Source: VBDM01 sp049802235
GTDB lineage: Bacteria > Pseudomonadota > Gammaproteobacteria > Burkholderiales > SG8-39
NCBI GenBank assembly: GCA_049802235.1
Contig: JBARMB010000050.1
Coordinates: 1-64,000 of the forward strand
Length of the DNA stretch: 64,000 nt
Direction of reading: 5' to 3'
Position 1 is the first letter of the stretch, and the number at the start of each line of letters is the position of its first letter. Shown piece after piece: positions 28,263 to 36,478 of the stretch. Both the position numbers and the translations under genes were made by a program. A model generated the notes under the pieces. The model searched no databases, was not told the DNA's origin, and worked only from the letters and a program-made list of their open reading frames with translations.

Positions 28263-29534
28263 CTAGACCTTGAACGGCGCCAGTTTCTTCGGCACTGGCA
28301 CGTTCCTGAGCTTGACGTAATCGGGGAGTCCGTTCCTGAAAGGCGGGGGCGCCTCGCCCTGGATCAGCGGCGAAAGGTAAGCACGGCATTTCTGGGTAAT
28401 ATGAAAGCCGTCGGCAGTGATGAATTCGCGCGGCATCATCTTTTCCTTGTTGGCTACGTCGGCGAGGTTGGCGACGCCGATGCGCCAGCGGTAAGGTTTG
28501 TCGGACAGGCGCTCGATGACCGGCATCACGGCGTTTCTGCCCGCGAGCGCGAGCTTTACAGCGGCCACACCGAGCTTGTAGGACTGCTCCACGTCCACCT
28601 TAGAGGCAATGTGGCGCGCCGAGCGCTGCAGGTAATCGGCGAGCGCCCAGTGGTACTTGTGGCCGAGCCGGTCCTTGACGAGCCGGGCGATGATCTCGCC
28701 TACCCCGCCCAACTGCGAGTGGCCGAAAGCGTCCTTGAGGCCGGTCTCCGAGAGGAATTTGCCTTCCTTGTTGCGCAGTCCCTCCGACACGGCGACGGCG
28801 CACCAGCCGTCGCGCCCGATCACCTGCTTGACCCGTGCGAGGAACTTGTCCTCGTCGAACTGGATTTCGGGAAAGAGCAGGATCTGCGGCGCCTCGCCGT
28901 CCTTCTCCGCCGCCAGTCCGCAGGCAGCGGTAATCCAGCCGGCGTGCCGCCCCATCACCTCCAGGACGAAAATGCGCGTCGAAGTCCTCGCCATCGAAGC
29001 GACGTCGAACCCGGCCTCACGCATCGAGGTGGCGACGTACTTCGCCACGGAGCCGAAGCCGGGGCAGTTGTCGGTGATCGCGAGGTCGTTGTCCACGGTC
29101 TTGGGAATACCGACGCAGATCAAAGGATAGCCGAGCTTCCCGCCCACCTGCGAGATTTTCCAGGCGGTATCGGCGGAGTCGTTGCCGCCGTTGTAGAAAA
29201 AGTAGCCGATGTCGTGCGCCCCGAACACCTCGATCAGGCGCTCGTAGTGAGCGCGGTTTTCCTCCAGTCCTTTCAGCTTGTAGCGGCAGGAGCCGAACGC
29301 GCCGCCGGGCGTGGTCTTCAGCCGCGAGATCGCGGAAGCCGGCTCCCTGCTGGTGTCGATCAGGTCCTCGGTGAGCGCACCGATGATGCCGTCGCGCCCG
29401 GCGTAGACCTTGCCGATGCGGTTTTTGTGCTTGCGCGCGGTCTCGATCACTCCGGCAGCGCTGGCGTTGATGACGGCGGTGACGCCGCCGGACTGTGCAT
29501 AAAAGGCATTGCGTGGTTTCATTTTCATGTTCAA
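28263..29534 (-). CDS. pfp: Pyrophosphate-dependent 6-phosphofructokinase
   Basis: A 423-residue phosphofructokinase that probably uses PPi rather than ATP, giving reversible fructose-6-phosphate/fructose-1,6-bisphosphate interconversion. The phosphoryl-donor region reads NGGNDSADTAWK (about 115-126) and the catalytic PKTVDND is at 144-150. The Asp after the GGN and the Lys in PKT are the PPi-type positions; ATP enzymes have Gly there. In this clade the first Asp of GGDDS is Asn. The neighbouring hppA also uses PPi. Two Met codons open the frame and either may be the start. Confidence 0.9.
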   Translation of the reverse strand: MNMKMKPRNAFYAQSGGVTAVINASAAGVIETARKHKNRIGKVYAGRDGIIGALTEDLIDTSREPASAISRLKTTPGGAFGSCRYKLKGLEENRAHYERLIEVFGAHDIGYFFYNGGNDSADTAWKISQVGGKLGYPLICVGIPKTVDNDLAITDNCPGFGSVAKYVATSMREAGFDVASMARTSTRIFVLEVMGRHAGWITAACGLAAEKDGEAPQILLFPEIQFDEDKFLARVKQVIGRDGWCAVAVSEGLRNKEGKFLSETGLKDAFGHSQLGGVGEIIARLVKDRLGHKYHWALADYLQRSARHIASKVDVEQSYKLGVAAVKLALAGRNAVMPVIERLSDKPYRWRIGVANLADVANKEKMMPREFITADGFHITQKCRAYLSPLIQGEAPPPFRNGLPDYVKLRNVPVPKKLAPFKV

Positions 29535-29562
29535 GCCTCGAACTCCGAACGTGAAGGTGGCG

Positions 29563-29633
29563 AAGGACGCAAGACAAAGAGGCGTACGTAGCGCCAGGAA
29601 TCACTTTACATCCGCTGCGTCTTTGCGTTGAGG
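29563..29633. repeat. Degenerate inverted-repeat element between adk and pfp
   Basis: Two arms with the words GGACGCAAGACAAAGAGGCG and GCTGCGTCTTTGCGTTGA are imperfect inverted copies. They match the look of 'AAGACGC' interspersed repeats seen elsewhere between genes. Weak support alone. Confidence 0.35.
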
Positions 29634-29639
29634 GGGTTT

Positions 29640-30293
29640 TTATTTGAGCGCGGCAAAGGCCCGGTCGCGGATCTCCTCGACCGGACCGACGCCGGAAATC
29701 CTGCGATACCTGGGCGCGGCCGGATCGCCCTGCGTCGCCCATCTGGAATAATACTCGACCAGCGGTCGCGTCTGTTGCTGATACACCTGCAGGCGCTTCC
29801 TCACGGTTTCTTCCTTGTCATCGTCGCGCTGAATGAGCGCCTCGCCCGTGACATCGTCCTTGCCCGCGACTTTCGGCGGATTGAACTCGACATGATAGGT
29901 GCGGCCGGACCCGGGATGCACGCGGCGCCCGCTCATGCGCTCGATGATCCTGTCGTCGTCGACGTCGATTTCGAGCACGAAGTCGATGCCGATACCCGAA
30001 TTGCGCATCGCCTCCGCCTGCGGGATCGTGCGCGGGAAACCGTCGAACAGGTAGCCGTTGCGGCAGTCCGGCTGTTTCAGCCGCTCTTTGACCAGGGTGA
30101 TGACGATGTCGTCGGAAACCAGCCGGCCCGTGTCCAGTACCTTCTTCGCCGCGAGTCCGAGCGGCGTCCCCGCCTTTACCGCCGCCCGCAGCATGTCCCC
30201 GGTGGAGATTTGCGGAATGCCGAAGCGTTCCTTGATGAAATTCGCCTGCGTCCCCTTGCCCGCAGCAGGGGGACCGAGAAGGATGAGTCTCAT
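29640..30293 (-). CDS. adk: Adenylate kinase
   Basis: A 217-residue enzyme interconverting AMP, ADP and ATP. The P-loop is GPPAAGKGTQ (about 7-16). FDGFPRT (about 83-89) and the long LID domain with RRVHPGSGRTYH (about 123-134) are typical of the long-form bacterial kinase. No zinc-type cysteine cluster is in the LID. It follows kdsB by about 60 bp, the end of the exbBD-lpxK-kdsB-adk run. Confidence 0.97.
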   Translation of the reverse strand: MRLILLGPPAAGKGTQANFIKERFGIPQISTGDMLRAAVKAGTPLGLAAKKVLDTGRLVSDDIVITLVKERLKQPDCRNGYLFDGFPRTIPQAEAMRNSGIGIDFVLEIDVDDDRIIERMSGRRVHPGSGRTYHVEFNPPKVAGKDDVTGEALIQRDDDKEETVRKRLQVYQQQTRPLVEYYSRWATQGDPAAPRYRRISGVGPVEEIRDRAFAALK

Positions 30294-30353
30294 AATTGTT
30301 GTCCTCGGCGATCGCGGCCGCGGAGCGCCTCCCAGACGCTCGCCGCAAGGAAC

Positions 30354-31160
30354 TTACCGTTTATGGCCCTTGCGGTCAAACAGCGCCCGTACGCGCTCCA
30401 GATCCTCGGGCGTGTCCACGCCCGGCAGCGGCGCATCGTGCCGGACCGCAACGGCGATCGCATACCCGTGCCACAGCGCGCGCAACTGTTCCAGCGCTTC
30501 GAACCGCTCCAGCGGCGAGGAGGCAAGCCGCGGATAGACGCGCAGGAACTCGGCACGGTAAGCATAGATGCCGATGTGACGGTAGCACGGAAGACCGTCC
30601 GGCAGAACCGAAACCGATGCGACGTATGCGCCGCTCGCAGGGTCATACGAGCGCGCGAAAGCATCGCGCGCAAAGGGGATCGGCGCGCGGCTGAAATAGC
30701 GCGCGAGGCCGGCGTGATCGAGCACGACTTTCACCACGTTGGGATTGAACATTTCCGCGGCGTCGCCGATGGGGTGGCAGGCGGTGGCGACCGCGGCCTC
30801 GGGAGAATCAGCGAGCAGAGCTGCGACCGCGCGGATCAACCCGGGCTCGATCAGCGGTTCGTCGCCCTGGACGTTGACGACGACGACCTCATGCTCGAGC
30901 GCGAGATGCTCTGCCACCTCGGCGACGCGATCCGTGCCGGTGAGATGATCGGCGCGGGTCATGACGGCCTCAAAGCCATGCCGCCTGACCGCCGCGGCGA
31001 TATCGCCATGGTCGGTCGCGATGTAGACATTGCGGGCCCCGCTCTCCCGTGCGCGCTCGGCCACGCGCACCACCATGGGCTTGCCGGCAATGTCGGCGAG
31101 GGCCTTTCCAGGGAAGCGGCTGGATGCGAACCGCGCCGGGATGACAACGGTGAAAGACAT
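30354..31160 (-). CDS. kdsB: CMP-KDO synthetase (3-deoxy-manno-octulosonate cytidylyltransferase)
   Basis: A 268-residue cytidylyltransferase that activates KDO for lipid A inner-core assembly. The nucleotide-binding N-terminus is PARFASSRFPGK (about 8-19), with NVQGDEPLI (about 95-103) for metal binding and YRHIGIYAYR (about 191-200) for the CMP-sugar site. Length is near normal (about 250), with a short basic tail RKGHKR. It lies 43 bp after the Trm112-like gene. Confidence 0.95.
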   Translation of the reverse strand: MSFTVVIPARFASSRFPGKALADIAGKPMVVRVAERARESGARNVYIATDHGDIAAAVRRHGFEAVMTRADHLTGTDRVAEVAEHLALEHEVVVVNVQGDEPLIEPGLIRAVAALLADSPEAAVATACHPIGDAAEMFNPNVVKVVLDHAGLARYFSRAPIPFARDAFARSYDPASGAYVASVSVLPDGLPCYRHIGIYAYRAEFLRVYPRLASSPLERFEALEQLRALWHGYAIAVAVRHDAPLPGVDTPEDLERVRALFDRKGHKR

Positions 31161-31203
31161 GTGAAACAGTGAAAAAGCAAAAAGTCGGGCGCTCGCCGCT
31201 CAT

Positions 31204-31389
31204 TCACTCATTCACTTCCTCCTCCGGGGGGAGCTTTCTTGCTTCTTCCTCGAGCATGACCGGGATGTCGTCCCGGATCGGGAACGCCAGGCGATCGGCC
31301 TTGCAGATCAGCTCGGCTTGCGCCTTGCGATAAACAAGCGGGCCCTTGCAAATCGGGCAGACAAGGATTTCAAGCAGGCGCGCGTCCAT
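31204..31389 (-). CDS. Trm112/YcaR-family small protein
   Basis: A 61-residue protein of the Trm112 family. It has one CPIC motif (ILVCPICKGPL, about 8-18), a second Cys (LICKADRLAFPI, about 28-39) and IPVML near the end. Eukaryotic Trm112 is a methyltransferase partner; the bacterial role is unclear. It overlaps the lpxK stop by 20 bp and is a standard member of the lpxK-ycaR-kdsB cluster. Confidence 0.93.
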   Translation of the reverse strand: MDARLLEILVCPICKGPLVYRKAQAELICKADRLAFPIRDDIPVMLEEEARKLPPEEEVNE

Positions 31390-32347
31390 GGATTCGACTC
31401 CAGATCAGATCGGCAAACGCAGGGTCGAGCTCGGCGTCGGCGCGCACGGCGATCAGATCGCGGCGACCGAAGCCTCTGCATTTTACCGCATCCTTTTCCG
31501 TCATCAGGACAAATTCGCAGTCGGCAAACTCCAGATCGCGGGGCTGGAACCGGTGATGGTCGGCAAAGGCGTGAGGAACCGTCTTCAATCCCATCGCATC
31601 GAGATCGGCGAAAAATCGCTGCGGATTACCGATTCCGGCCACGGCGTGCAGGCGCTTGCCCGCGAAGGCGGAGGGTTCCAGTACCGCTGCCGGATCGTCC
31701 ACGCGGTACAAGCTCACGGGCTTGAGCCGCATCCGCCAAGCACCTGCGGATGCTTCTCCGCCGTTGGTAATGCGCGCATCGACGCACCGGCTTGCGGGCT
31801 CGCGCAGCGGTCCTGCGGGAAGCAGAAAGCCATTGCCGAGGCCGCGCTCATCCTCGACGGCGATTTCGAAGTCACGCGCCAGCCGGTAATGCTGTAGACC
31901 GTCGTCACAAAGGATCACGTTGCAACCCGGGTTTGCCGCCAGCAGGGCGCGACCCGTGGCGGCGCGGTCGGCACCGACCCAGACCGGGCAGCCTGCGCGC
32001 TCGGCAAGCAGCAGCGGCTCGTCCCCGACCAGCCCGGGATCGTCCCCTTTTTTTACTTCGCGCGGAGCAGCCGCGCTCCCGCCGTAGCCGCGGCAGAGGA
32101 TGCCAGGGTTTCTTCCGCGGCGGCGCAAATCCCCGGCGAGCCACAGCACCAGCGGTGTCTTGCCGGTGCCCCCGACGGTGAGATTGCCGACCACAATGAC
32201 CGGCACCGGCAGCCGCACGGAACGAAGAATCCCGAGGCGATAAAGCAGGCGCCGCAGCGTGACTGCAATGTGAAAAAGGAAACTGAGCGGGAGCAGAAGA
32301 ACGGACACCGGGCTCAGCCGGTACCAGTGGCGCGAGACAAAGCTCAT
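31370..32347 (-). CDS. lpxK: Tetraacyldisaccharide 4'-kinase
   Basis: A 325-residue membrane-bound kinase that phosphorylates lipid A disaccharide to lipid IVA. The N-terminal hydrophobic anchor (about 10-35) precedes the P-loop GNLTVGGTGKTP (about 53-64). RGYGG (about 85-89) and DDGLQHYRL (about 147-155) are family motifs. The ATG at 32347 was chosen over the TTG at 32362 on homology to typical N-termini; neither has a clear ribosome site. It follows exbD after about 48 bp. Confidence 0.93.
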   Translation of the reverse strand: MSFVSRHWYRLSPVSVLLLPLSFLFHIAVTLRRLLYRLGILRSVRLPVPVIVVGNLTVGGTGKTPLVLWLAGDLRRRGRNPGILCRGYGGSAAAPREVKKGDDPGLVGDEPLLLAERAGCPVWVGADRAATGRALLAANPGCNVILCDDGLQHYRLARDFEIAVEDERGLGNGFLLPAGPLREPASRCVDARITNGGEASAGAWRMRLKPVSLYRVDDPAAVLEPSAFAGKRLHAVAGIGNPQRFFADLDAMGLKTVPHAFADHHRFQPRDLEFADCEFVLMTEKDAVKCRGFGRRDLIAVRADAELDPAFADLIWSRIHGRAPA

Positions 32348-32395
32348 GGAGGGCGAGTGCAACGACGATGCGCCCGCCGGCGGCGCCCGCGGGCG

Positions 32396-32812
32396 CTACT
32401 TAGTAGCCTGCTCCACCGCAAACGCCACCTGACCGTAGCCTGCCCGGCGCGCCGCGTCCATCACGCGTATTACCGACCGATGGGTAGCATTGTTGTCGGC
32501 ATTGATGACGATGACCGGGTCCTTCATGTTCGCCCCCGCGCGCCGCAGCTCCTCCGCGAAGCTCGCCACGTCCTGGAAAACGACCGGTTTGCGCTGCAGC
32601 ATGTACTGGCCGCCGGCGCTGATGACGACATTAATGTCATTGGACTGATCGAGTTGCTTCTCCGCGCTGGCGCTCGGCAGACTGATCTGCAGCTCGGCAA
32701 ACCTGGAGTACGTGGTGGTGAGCATCAGGAAAATGATGATCACTAGCAGCACGTCGATCATCGGAATCAAATTGATCTCCGGATCCTCCTTGAATGTACG
32801 CGCGAACTTCAT
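32396..32812 (-). CDS. exbD: ExbD/TolR-type biopolymer transport protein
   Basis: A 138-residue single-pass inner-membrane protein. One N-terminal helix (about 17-37, containing the functional Asp in MIDVLLV) precedes a periplasmic domain with DNNATHRSVIRVMD (about 105-118). ExbD forms the proton channel with ExbB and powers TonB or an equivalent. No tonB gene is adjacent. In this cluster the pair often supports envelope lipid transport, but that is inference. It is 2 bp from exbB. Confidence 0.94.
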   Translation of the reverse strand: MKFARTFKEDPEINLIPMIDVLLVIIIFLMLTTTYSRFAELQISLPSASAEKQLDQSNDINVVISAGGQYMLQRKPVVFQDVASFAEELRRAGANMKDPVIVINADNNATHRSVIRVMDAARRAGYGQVAFAVEQATK

Positions 32813-32814
32813 CT

Positions 32815-33444
32815 CTAGGTATGCGGCGGCTGGACGTCGAACCGCTGGCCGTGGGCGAGGTCAACCAGCTTCGAGGCCTGCTGTTCCATTTCCACCACCA
32901 AGGTCTCGACCTTGCCGCGGAAATAGCGAAAGAAAATCGTGGCGGGGATCGCGATCACCAGACCGAAACCGGTGTTGTACAAAGCCATCGAAATCCCGTG
33001 CGCGAGCTCCTGCGGATTGCTGCCGGTCGGCCCCTGCGAGCCGAAGATCTCGATCATGCCGACCACGGTGCCGAACAAACCCATCAACGGGCTGATACTG
33101 GCAATGGTCCCGAGCGTAGTGAGGAACCGCTCCAGTTCATGGGCGACCGTCCGACCGGCTTCTTCGATTGCATCCTTCATCACGTAGCGCGAACTCTTGA
33201 TGTTGCGCAGGCCGGCGGCGAGCACCTGTCCGAGCGGCGAGTCCTGCGCCAACTGCACCAGCATGTCCTCGGTCACGCCCTGCTTCTTCTTGTAGCTCGA
33301 TATCACTTTCTCCAGCAGGCCGCTCGGCACGATTTTTTCTTTGCGCAGGATAATGAACCGCTCGAGGATTAGCGCGACTGCTATGATCGACGCAAGCAGC
33401 AGGAAATAGATTGGCCAACCGGCGGCCTGAATGATGACGAACAA
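32815..33444 (-). CDS. exbB: ExbB/TolQ-type proton channel protein
   Basis: A 209-residue inner-membrane protein of the MotA/TolQ/ExbB family, with three membrane helices (about 8-28, 110-132, 152-172) and a cytoplasmic loop. The channel signature GLFGTVVGMIEIF (about 122-134) is intact. The start codon is TTG at 33444, backed by GGAG about 8 nt upstream, an unusual start for this gene. It is the promoter-proximal gene of the exbB-exbD-lpxK cluster. Confidence 0.93.
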   Translation of the reverse strand: MFVIIQAAGWPIYFLLLASIIAVALILERFIILRKEKIVPSGLLEKVISSYKKKQGVTEDMLVQLAQDSPLGQVLAAGLRNIKSSRYVMKDAIEEAGRTVAHELERFLTTLGTIASISPLMGLFGTVVGMIEIFGSQGPTGSNPQELAHGISMALYNTGFGLVIAIPATIFFRYFRGKVETLVVEMEQQASKLVDLAHGQRFDVQPPHT

Positions 33445-33826
33445 CGGTTTTTCTCCGGGTCAGGCAAAAAACCCGGACACTTTAGCCTGCGACAGAAGTT
33501 TCGGCAAGGCGAAGCTTTTTAACAAGAAGTCCTCTCCAACTCAAATCTGCTTGCAAATATGCAGCGGAAACCGCTGACACGACGAAGCGCCTGAAACAGG
33601 CCGAAAATTTTATCCACAATTATTGTGGATAAGGTTGTGCGTATTCTGGAGGAAGTCGGCGTAAGTAAGTCGCGCATAAGGCTTTTCCTTACGCTGCCCA
33701 AATTTTGAACTTCCATGTTTATAGTTGAAAATCAAATAGTTATGAATGAGCGTTCGATTTTCACCTGAACCGCTGAGAGAGCAATGCCCCCGGAGAGCCG
33801 CATTGTGGATAGGTTAAAATGCAAAT
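33445..33826. other. AT-rich intergenic region with DnaA-box-like sites
   Basis: This 382-bp gap between divergent exbB and xseA is clearly more AT-rich than the genes around it. It contains two consensus DnaA boxes facing each other (33610-33618 and 33624-33632), a third with one mismatch (33804-33812), an AT-rich stretch at about 33700-33750, and an inverted repeat GCGTAAG/CTTACGC (33659-33665, 33688-33694). No gene was found; the 65-codon minus frame at 33519 is not supported. See the finding. Confidence 0.6.
33610..33632. promoter_or_regulatory. Inverted pair of DnaA boxes
   Basis: TTATCCACA (33610-33618) and TGTGGATAA (33624-33632) are exact consensus DnaA boxes in opposite orientation, forming an 11-bp perfect inverted repeat around one central base (33621). 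A near match, TGTGGATAG, lies at 33804-33812, 15 bp before the xseA start. Function inferred from sequence only. Confidence 0.6.
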
Positions 33827-35182
33827 ATGCCCCGAGAACAAGAACTGGCGCGGGATTCCATACTTTCCCCCACCGAAATTCTCAGCGTTTCCGCGCTCAA
33901 TCGCAGCGTCCGTGATTCTCTCGAGCATCGCTACCCGCTGCTCTGGGTCACCGGCGAAATTTCCAACTTCACCCTCGCCAAGTCCGGACACACGTATTTC
34001 CTGCTGAAAGACGAACAGGCGCAGGTGCGCTGCGTAATGTTCCGGCACCGCAACCAGTATCTCGAATGGGTGCCGCGCGACGGTATGCGGATCGAGGCGC
34101 AGGTGCTGGTGACGCTGTACGAGGCACGCGGCGATTTCCAGCTCAACGTAGAAACCATGCGGCGTGCCGGTCTTGGCGCGCTGTTCGAGGCGTTCCTGAA
34201 GCTGCGCGACCGGCTCGATAAGGAAGGACTATTCGACGCGGCGAAGAAGCGTGCGCTGCCTGCTCACCCGCGCGCGGTCGGGGTCATCACCTCGCTGCAG
34301 GCCGCGGCGCTGCGCGATGTCCTTACTACCCTTGCGCGCCGCAACCCCTCGGTGCCGGTGGTCATCTACCCGGTGCCGGTGCAAGGCGAGGGCGCAGCCG
34401 AAAGAATCACCGCGGCGCTTGCCACAGCCAGTCGGCGCCGGGACTGCGATGTGTTGCTGCTTGTGCGCGGCGGCGGCAGCATCGAGGACCTGTGGGCGTT
34501 CAACGAGGAAATCGTCGCGCGCGCGATCCGCGCCTGCCAGATCCCGGTCGTCACCGGCGTCGGCCACGAGACCGATTTCACCATCGCCGACTTCGCCGCC
34601 GACCGGCGCGCGCCCACTCCGACCGCCGCTGCCGAACTGGTCAGCCCCGACCGGGCGGCGTTACTGCTGGAAATCGGCAGGCTGGTTGCGCGCCTGAGGC
34701 TGCAGACGAACCGCGAAATCGAGAGGCGCATGCAACTGCTCGACCACCTGACGCGGGGGCTGGTTCACCCGGGCACAAGGCTGCAGGCCCAGTCGGAACT
34801 ACTCAATCAGCTGCGGCTGCGGCTGCGGCAGGCGGCGATCGGCGCAATTGCCGCGCGCCGCTGGCGCCTCACCGAGCTGGTGCAGCGCAGCAGGGCGCGC
34901 CTGCCCAACATCGAGGAGCTTGCGGCGCGCTCCGGTCAGTTGCTGCACCGCCTGCGGACCGCTGCGCTCGCGAACGTGGAGCGGGCGTCCACCCGCTGCG
35001 CGCGGCTCGCAGCGAGCCTCGCGCACCTGGATCCGGCGGCCGTGCTCGAACGCGGCTACAGCATTGTCGAAAAGGCCGGAGGCATGATCGTGCGCGACAG
35101 CGCGGCACTCGCCATCGGAGAAACTGTTGCCCTGCGTTTTGCCAGAGGCCGTGCCCGAGCGAAAATCGACGCCAAGGACTGA
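33827..35182 (+). CDS. xseA: Exodeoxyribonuclease VII large subunit
   Basis: A 451-residue DNase that degrades single-stranded DNA with the small XseB subunit, which is not in this window. The N-terminal OB fold (about 15-110) has LWVTGEISNFTLAKSGHTYF. The nuclease domain (about 125-330) has RGGGSIEDLWAFNEE (about 213-227) and VGHETDFTIADFAAD (about 246-260). A long coiled coil (about 280-410) and a C-terminal LERGYSIV end follow. The ATG at 33827 lies 15 bp after a DnaA-box-like site. Length is normal. Confidence 0.95.
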   Translation: MPREQELARDSILSPTEILSVSALNRSVRDSLEHRYPLLWVTGEISNFTLAKSGHTYFLLKDEQAQVRCVMFRHRNQYLEWVPRDGMRIEAQVLVTLYEARGDFQLNVETMRRAGLGALFEAFLKLRDRLDKEGLFDAAKKRALPAHPRAVGVITSLQAAALRDVLTTLARRNPSVPVVIYPVPVQGEGAAERITAALATASRRRDCDVLLLVRGGGSIEDLWAFNEEIVARAIRACQIPVVTGVGHETDFTIADFAADRRAPTPTAAAELVSPDRAALLLEIGRLVARLRLQTNREIERRMQLLDHLTRGLVHPGTRLQAQSELLNQLRLRLRQAAIGAIAARRWRLTELVQRSRARLPNIEELAARSGQLLHRLRTAALANVERASTRCARLAASLAHLDPAAVLERGYSIVEKAGGMIVRDSAALAIGETVALRFARGRARAKIDAKD

Positions 35183-35308
35183 CGATTGTCTGACGGAAAC
35201 CCCATATCACGTGGGGTTTTGTCCGATCATGCTTGCAATTGGACTCGCTTTGGACCGAGAATTACGCGGGCTGCCGGACTGCGGCCCTCGATCATCGGGA
35301 GAACGACC

Positions 35309-35407
35309 ATGAAAAATCCGCTTGATTCACTGTGGGGAATGATCACCCTCGGGCTGATCCTGACCCTGATCCTTCACAATATCGTTTCGTACGCATTAGG
35401 AGGCTGA
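35309..35407 (+). CDS. 32-residue membrane peptide
   Basis: An ATG at 35309, preceded by GGGAGAA, opens a 32-codon frame with one hydrophobic helix (about 11-31, GMITLGLILTLILHNIVSY) and a polar N-terminus MKNPLDS. The TGA stop sits inside the ribosome site (GGAGGCTGACATG) of the next gene, so translation is coupled. I do not recognise it; it is probably a small subunit or regulator of the downstream membrane protein. Coding is inferred from the ribosome site, codon pattern and coupling. Confidence 0.6.
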   Translation: MKNPLDSLWGMITLGLILTLILHNIVSYALGG

Positions 35408-35408
35408 C

Positions 35409-35897
35409 ATGGATTGGGTACCTGCAATTTCCCGCTGGATCCACTTCATGGCCGGCGTCATGTGGATCGGACTGCTCTACTACTTCAACTTCGTCAACGC
35501 CGCGGCGGCAAAGGCGGCTGCGGCGGACGGTACCGGCGCCGGCATCGCCAAGCACGTCATGCCGCGCGCGCTGCTGTATTTCCGCTGGGCCGCGGTGGTG
35601 ACCTGGCTGGCAGGCGCATCCCTGCTGGGCTCGAATTTTGGCGCGGCTTTCCTGCTGCACAAATCGCACTTGGCGATCGGCATAGGTGCCTGGCTCGGCA
35701 CCATCATGCTGTTCAACGTCTGGGTCCTGATCTGGCCCAACCAGAAGAAGATCCTGGGCATGGTGCCGGCGACCGACGAAGAAAAAAACAAGGCGCGCCG
35801 CGTCGCGTTCCTCGCCTCGCGCACCAACACAATGCTGTCGATACCGATGCTTTATTTCATGGCAGCGGGCGGTCACACCGCACTTTTCTTCGGCTGA
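35409..35897 (+). CDS. Urate-hydroxylase N-domain (PuuD-like) membrane protein
   Basis: A 162-residue integral membrane protein with four predicted helices, matching the Urate_ox_N (PF06181) domain of PuuD but without the C-terminal cytochrome c part. The start reads WVPAISRWIHFMAGVMWIG, with His12 in a helix; His84, His87 and His156 are also in or near helices and could bind heme. RTNTMLSIPMLYFM (about 138-151) is characteristic. The substrate is unknown. No purine catabolism genes flank it. GGAGG before the ATG is strong. Confidence 0.8.
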   Translation: MDWVPAISRWIHFMAGVMWIGLLYYFNFVNAAAAKAAAADGTGAGIAKHVMPRALLYFRWAAVVTWLAGASLLGSNFGAAFLLHKSHLAIGIGAWLGTIMLFNVWVLIWPNQKKILGMVPATDEEKNKARRVAFLASRTNTMLSIPMLYFMAAGGHTALFFG

Positions 35898-35918
35898 GCG
35901 ACGCCCCAATAATGGAAG

Positions 35919-35945
35919 CGGACGGCTGCGGCCGTCCGTTTTTTT
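35919..35945 (+). terminator. Intrinsic terminator after the PuuD-like gene
   Basis: CGGACGGC (35919-35926) pairs with GCCGTCCG (35931-35938), loop TGCG, followed by seven T (35939-35945). It ends the plus-strand unit from xseA or the peptide gene. Confidence 0.9.
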
Positions 35946-35959
35946 GGCGCCGCCGGCCG

Positions 35960-36400
35960 CTATTGCGCCGCCGGAGCCTTCTTCAAGCCGGTGATGCTCG
36001 CGCCGGCCTTGATGCCCTTCGCGGCAAACCAGCCACGGGTCATCTCCAGCGCGAACCGCGCCGGTGCTGCGGCGCAATGCGAAGTCTCGGTCTGTGGCTG
36101 CATGTCCGAGATGCTGACGATTGTGCCTTTTTCGTCGAGGAATGCGACCGAGAGGGGGATCAGCGTGTTTTTCATCCACATGCAGTGCTTCTCGAGTTGC
36201 GGAAACACGAACAGCATGCCCTCGTTGGGGCCGAGCGATTCGCGGAACATGAGCCCCTGCGCCCGGCTCTCGAAGGTAAACGCCACTTCCGCACGGATGA
36301 GGTAGACGCCCGTGGAGAGTGCCATCACCGGCATCTGTGCCGCGGCCGCCTCCGCCACCACCAGCAGCGCCGCAATACAGGCTGCCGCAAAGACACGCAT
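35960..36400 (-). CDS. DUF192 exported protein
   Basis: A 146-residue protein with a signal peptide (about 1-20) and a DUF192 domain (about 28-140) of unknown function. Family marks: VAFTFESRAQGLMFRESLGPNEGMLFVFP and then MWMKNTLIPLSVAFLDEKG (about 73-91). Homologues are usually small periplasmic or secreted proteins; some occur near halo- or nucleotide-related genes. The ATG at 36400 has a strong AAAGGAGG upstream; the longer frame upstream was rejected. No partner is obvious. Confidence 0.9.
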   Translation of the reverse strand: MRVFAAACIAALLVVAEAAAAQMPVMALSTGVYLIRAEVAFTFESRAQGLMFRESLGPNEGMLFVFPQLEKHCMWMKNTLIPLSVAFLDEKGTIVSISDMQPQTETSHCAAAPARFALEMTRGWFAAKGIKAGASITGLKKAPAAQ

Positions 36401-36431
36401 ATTCACGACCTCCTTTACTTCGAACACAAAT

Positions 36432-36459
36432 AAAAAAGGCAGGGATCAGACCCTGCCTT
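36432..36459 (-). terminator. Intrinsic terminator after Lys-rich protein A
   Basis: AAGGCAGGG (36436-36444) pairs with CCCTGCCTT (36451-36459), with a 6-nt loop. On the minus strand a run of six T (36432-36437) follows. The stem matches the one at 56935-56963 after its paralogue. Confidence 0.85.
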
Positions 36460-36478
36460 GGATTCGCCGAGGGGCGAA

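Noticed and set aside
33519..33716. 65-codon minus-strand frame in the DnaA-box gap
   Set aside because: No ribosome site, no signal or family features, and it covers the inverted DnaA boxes.
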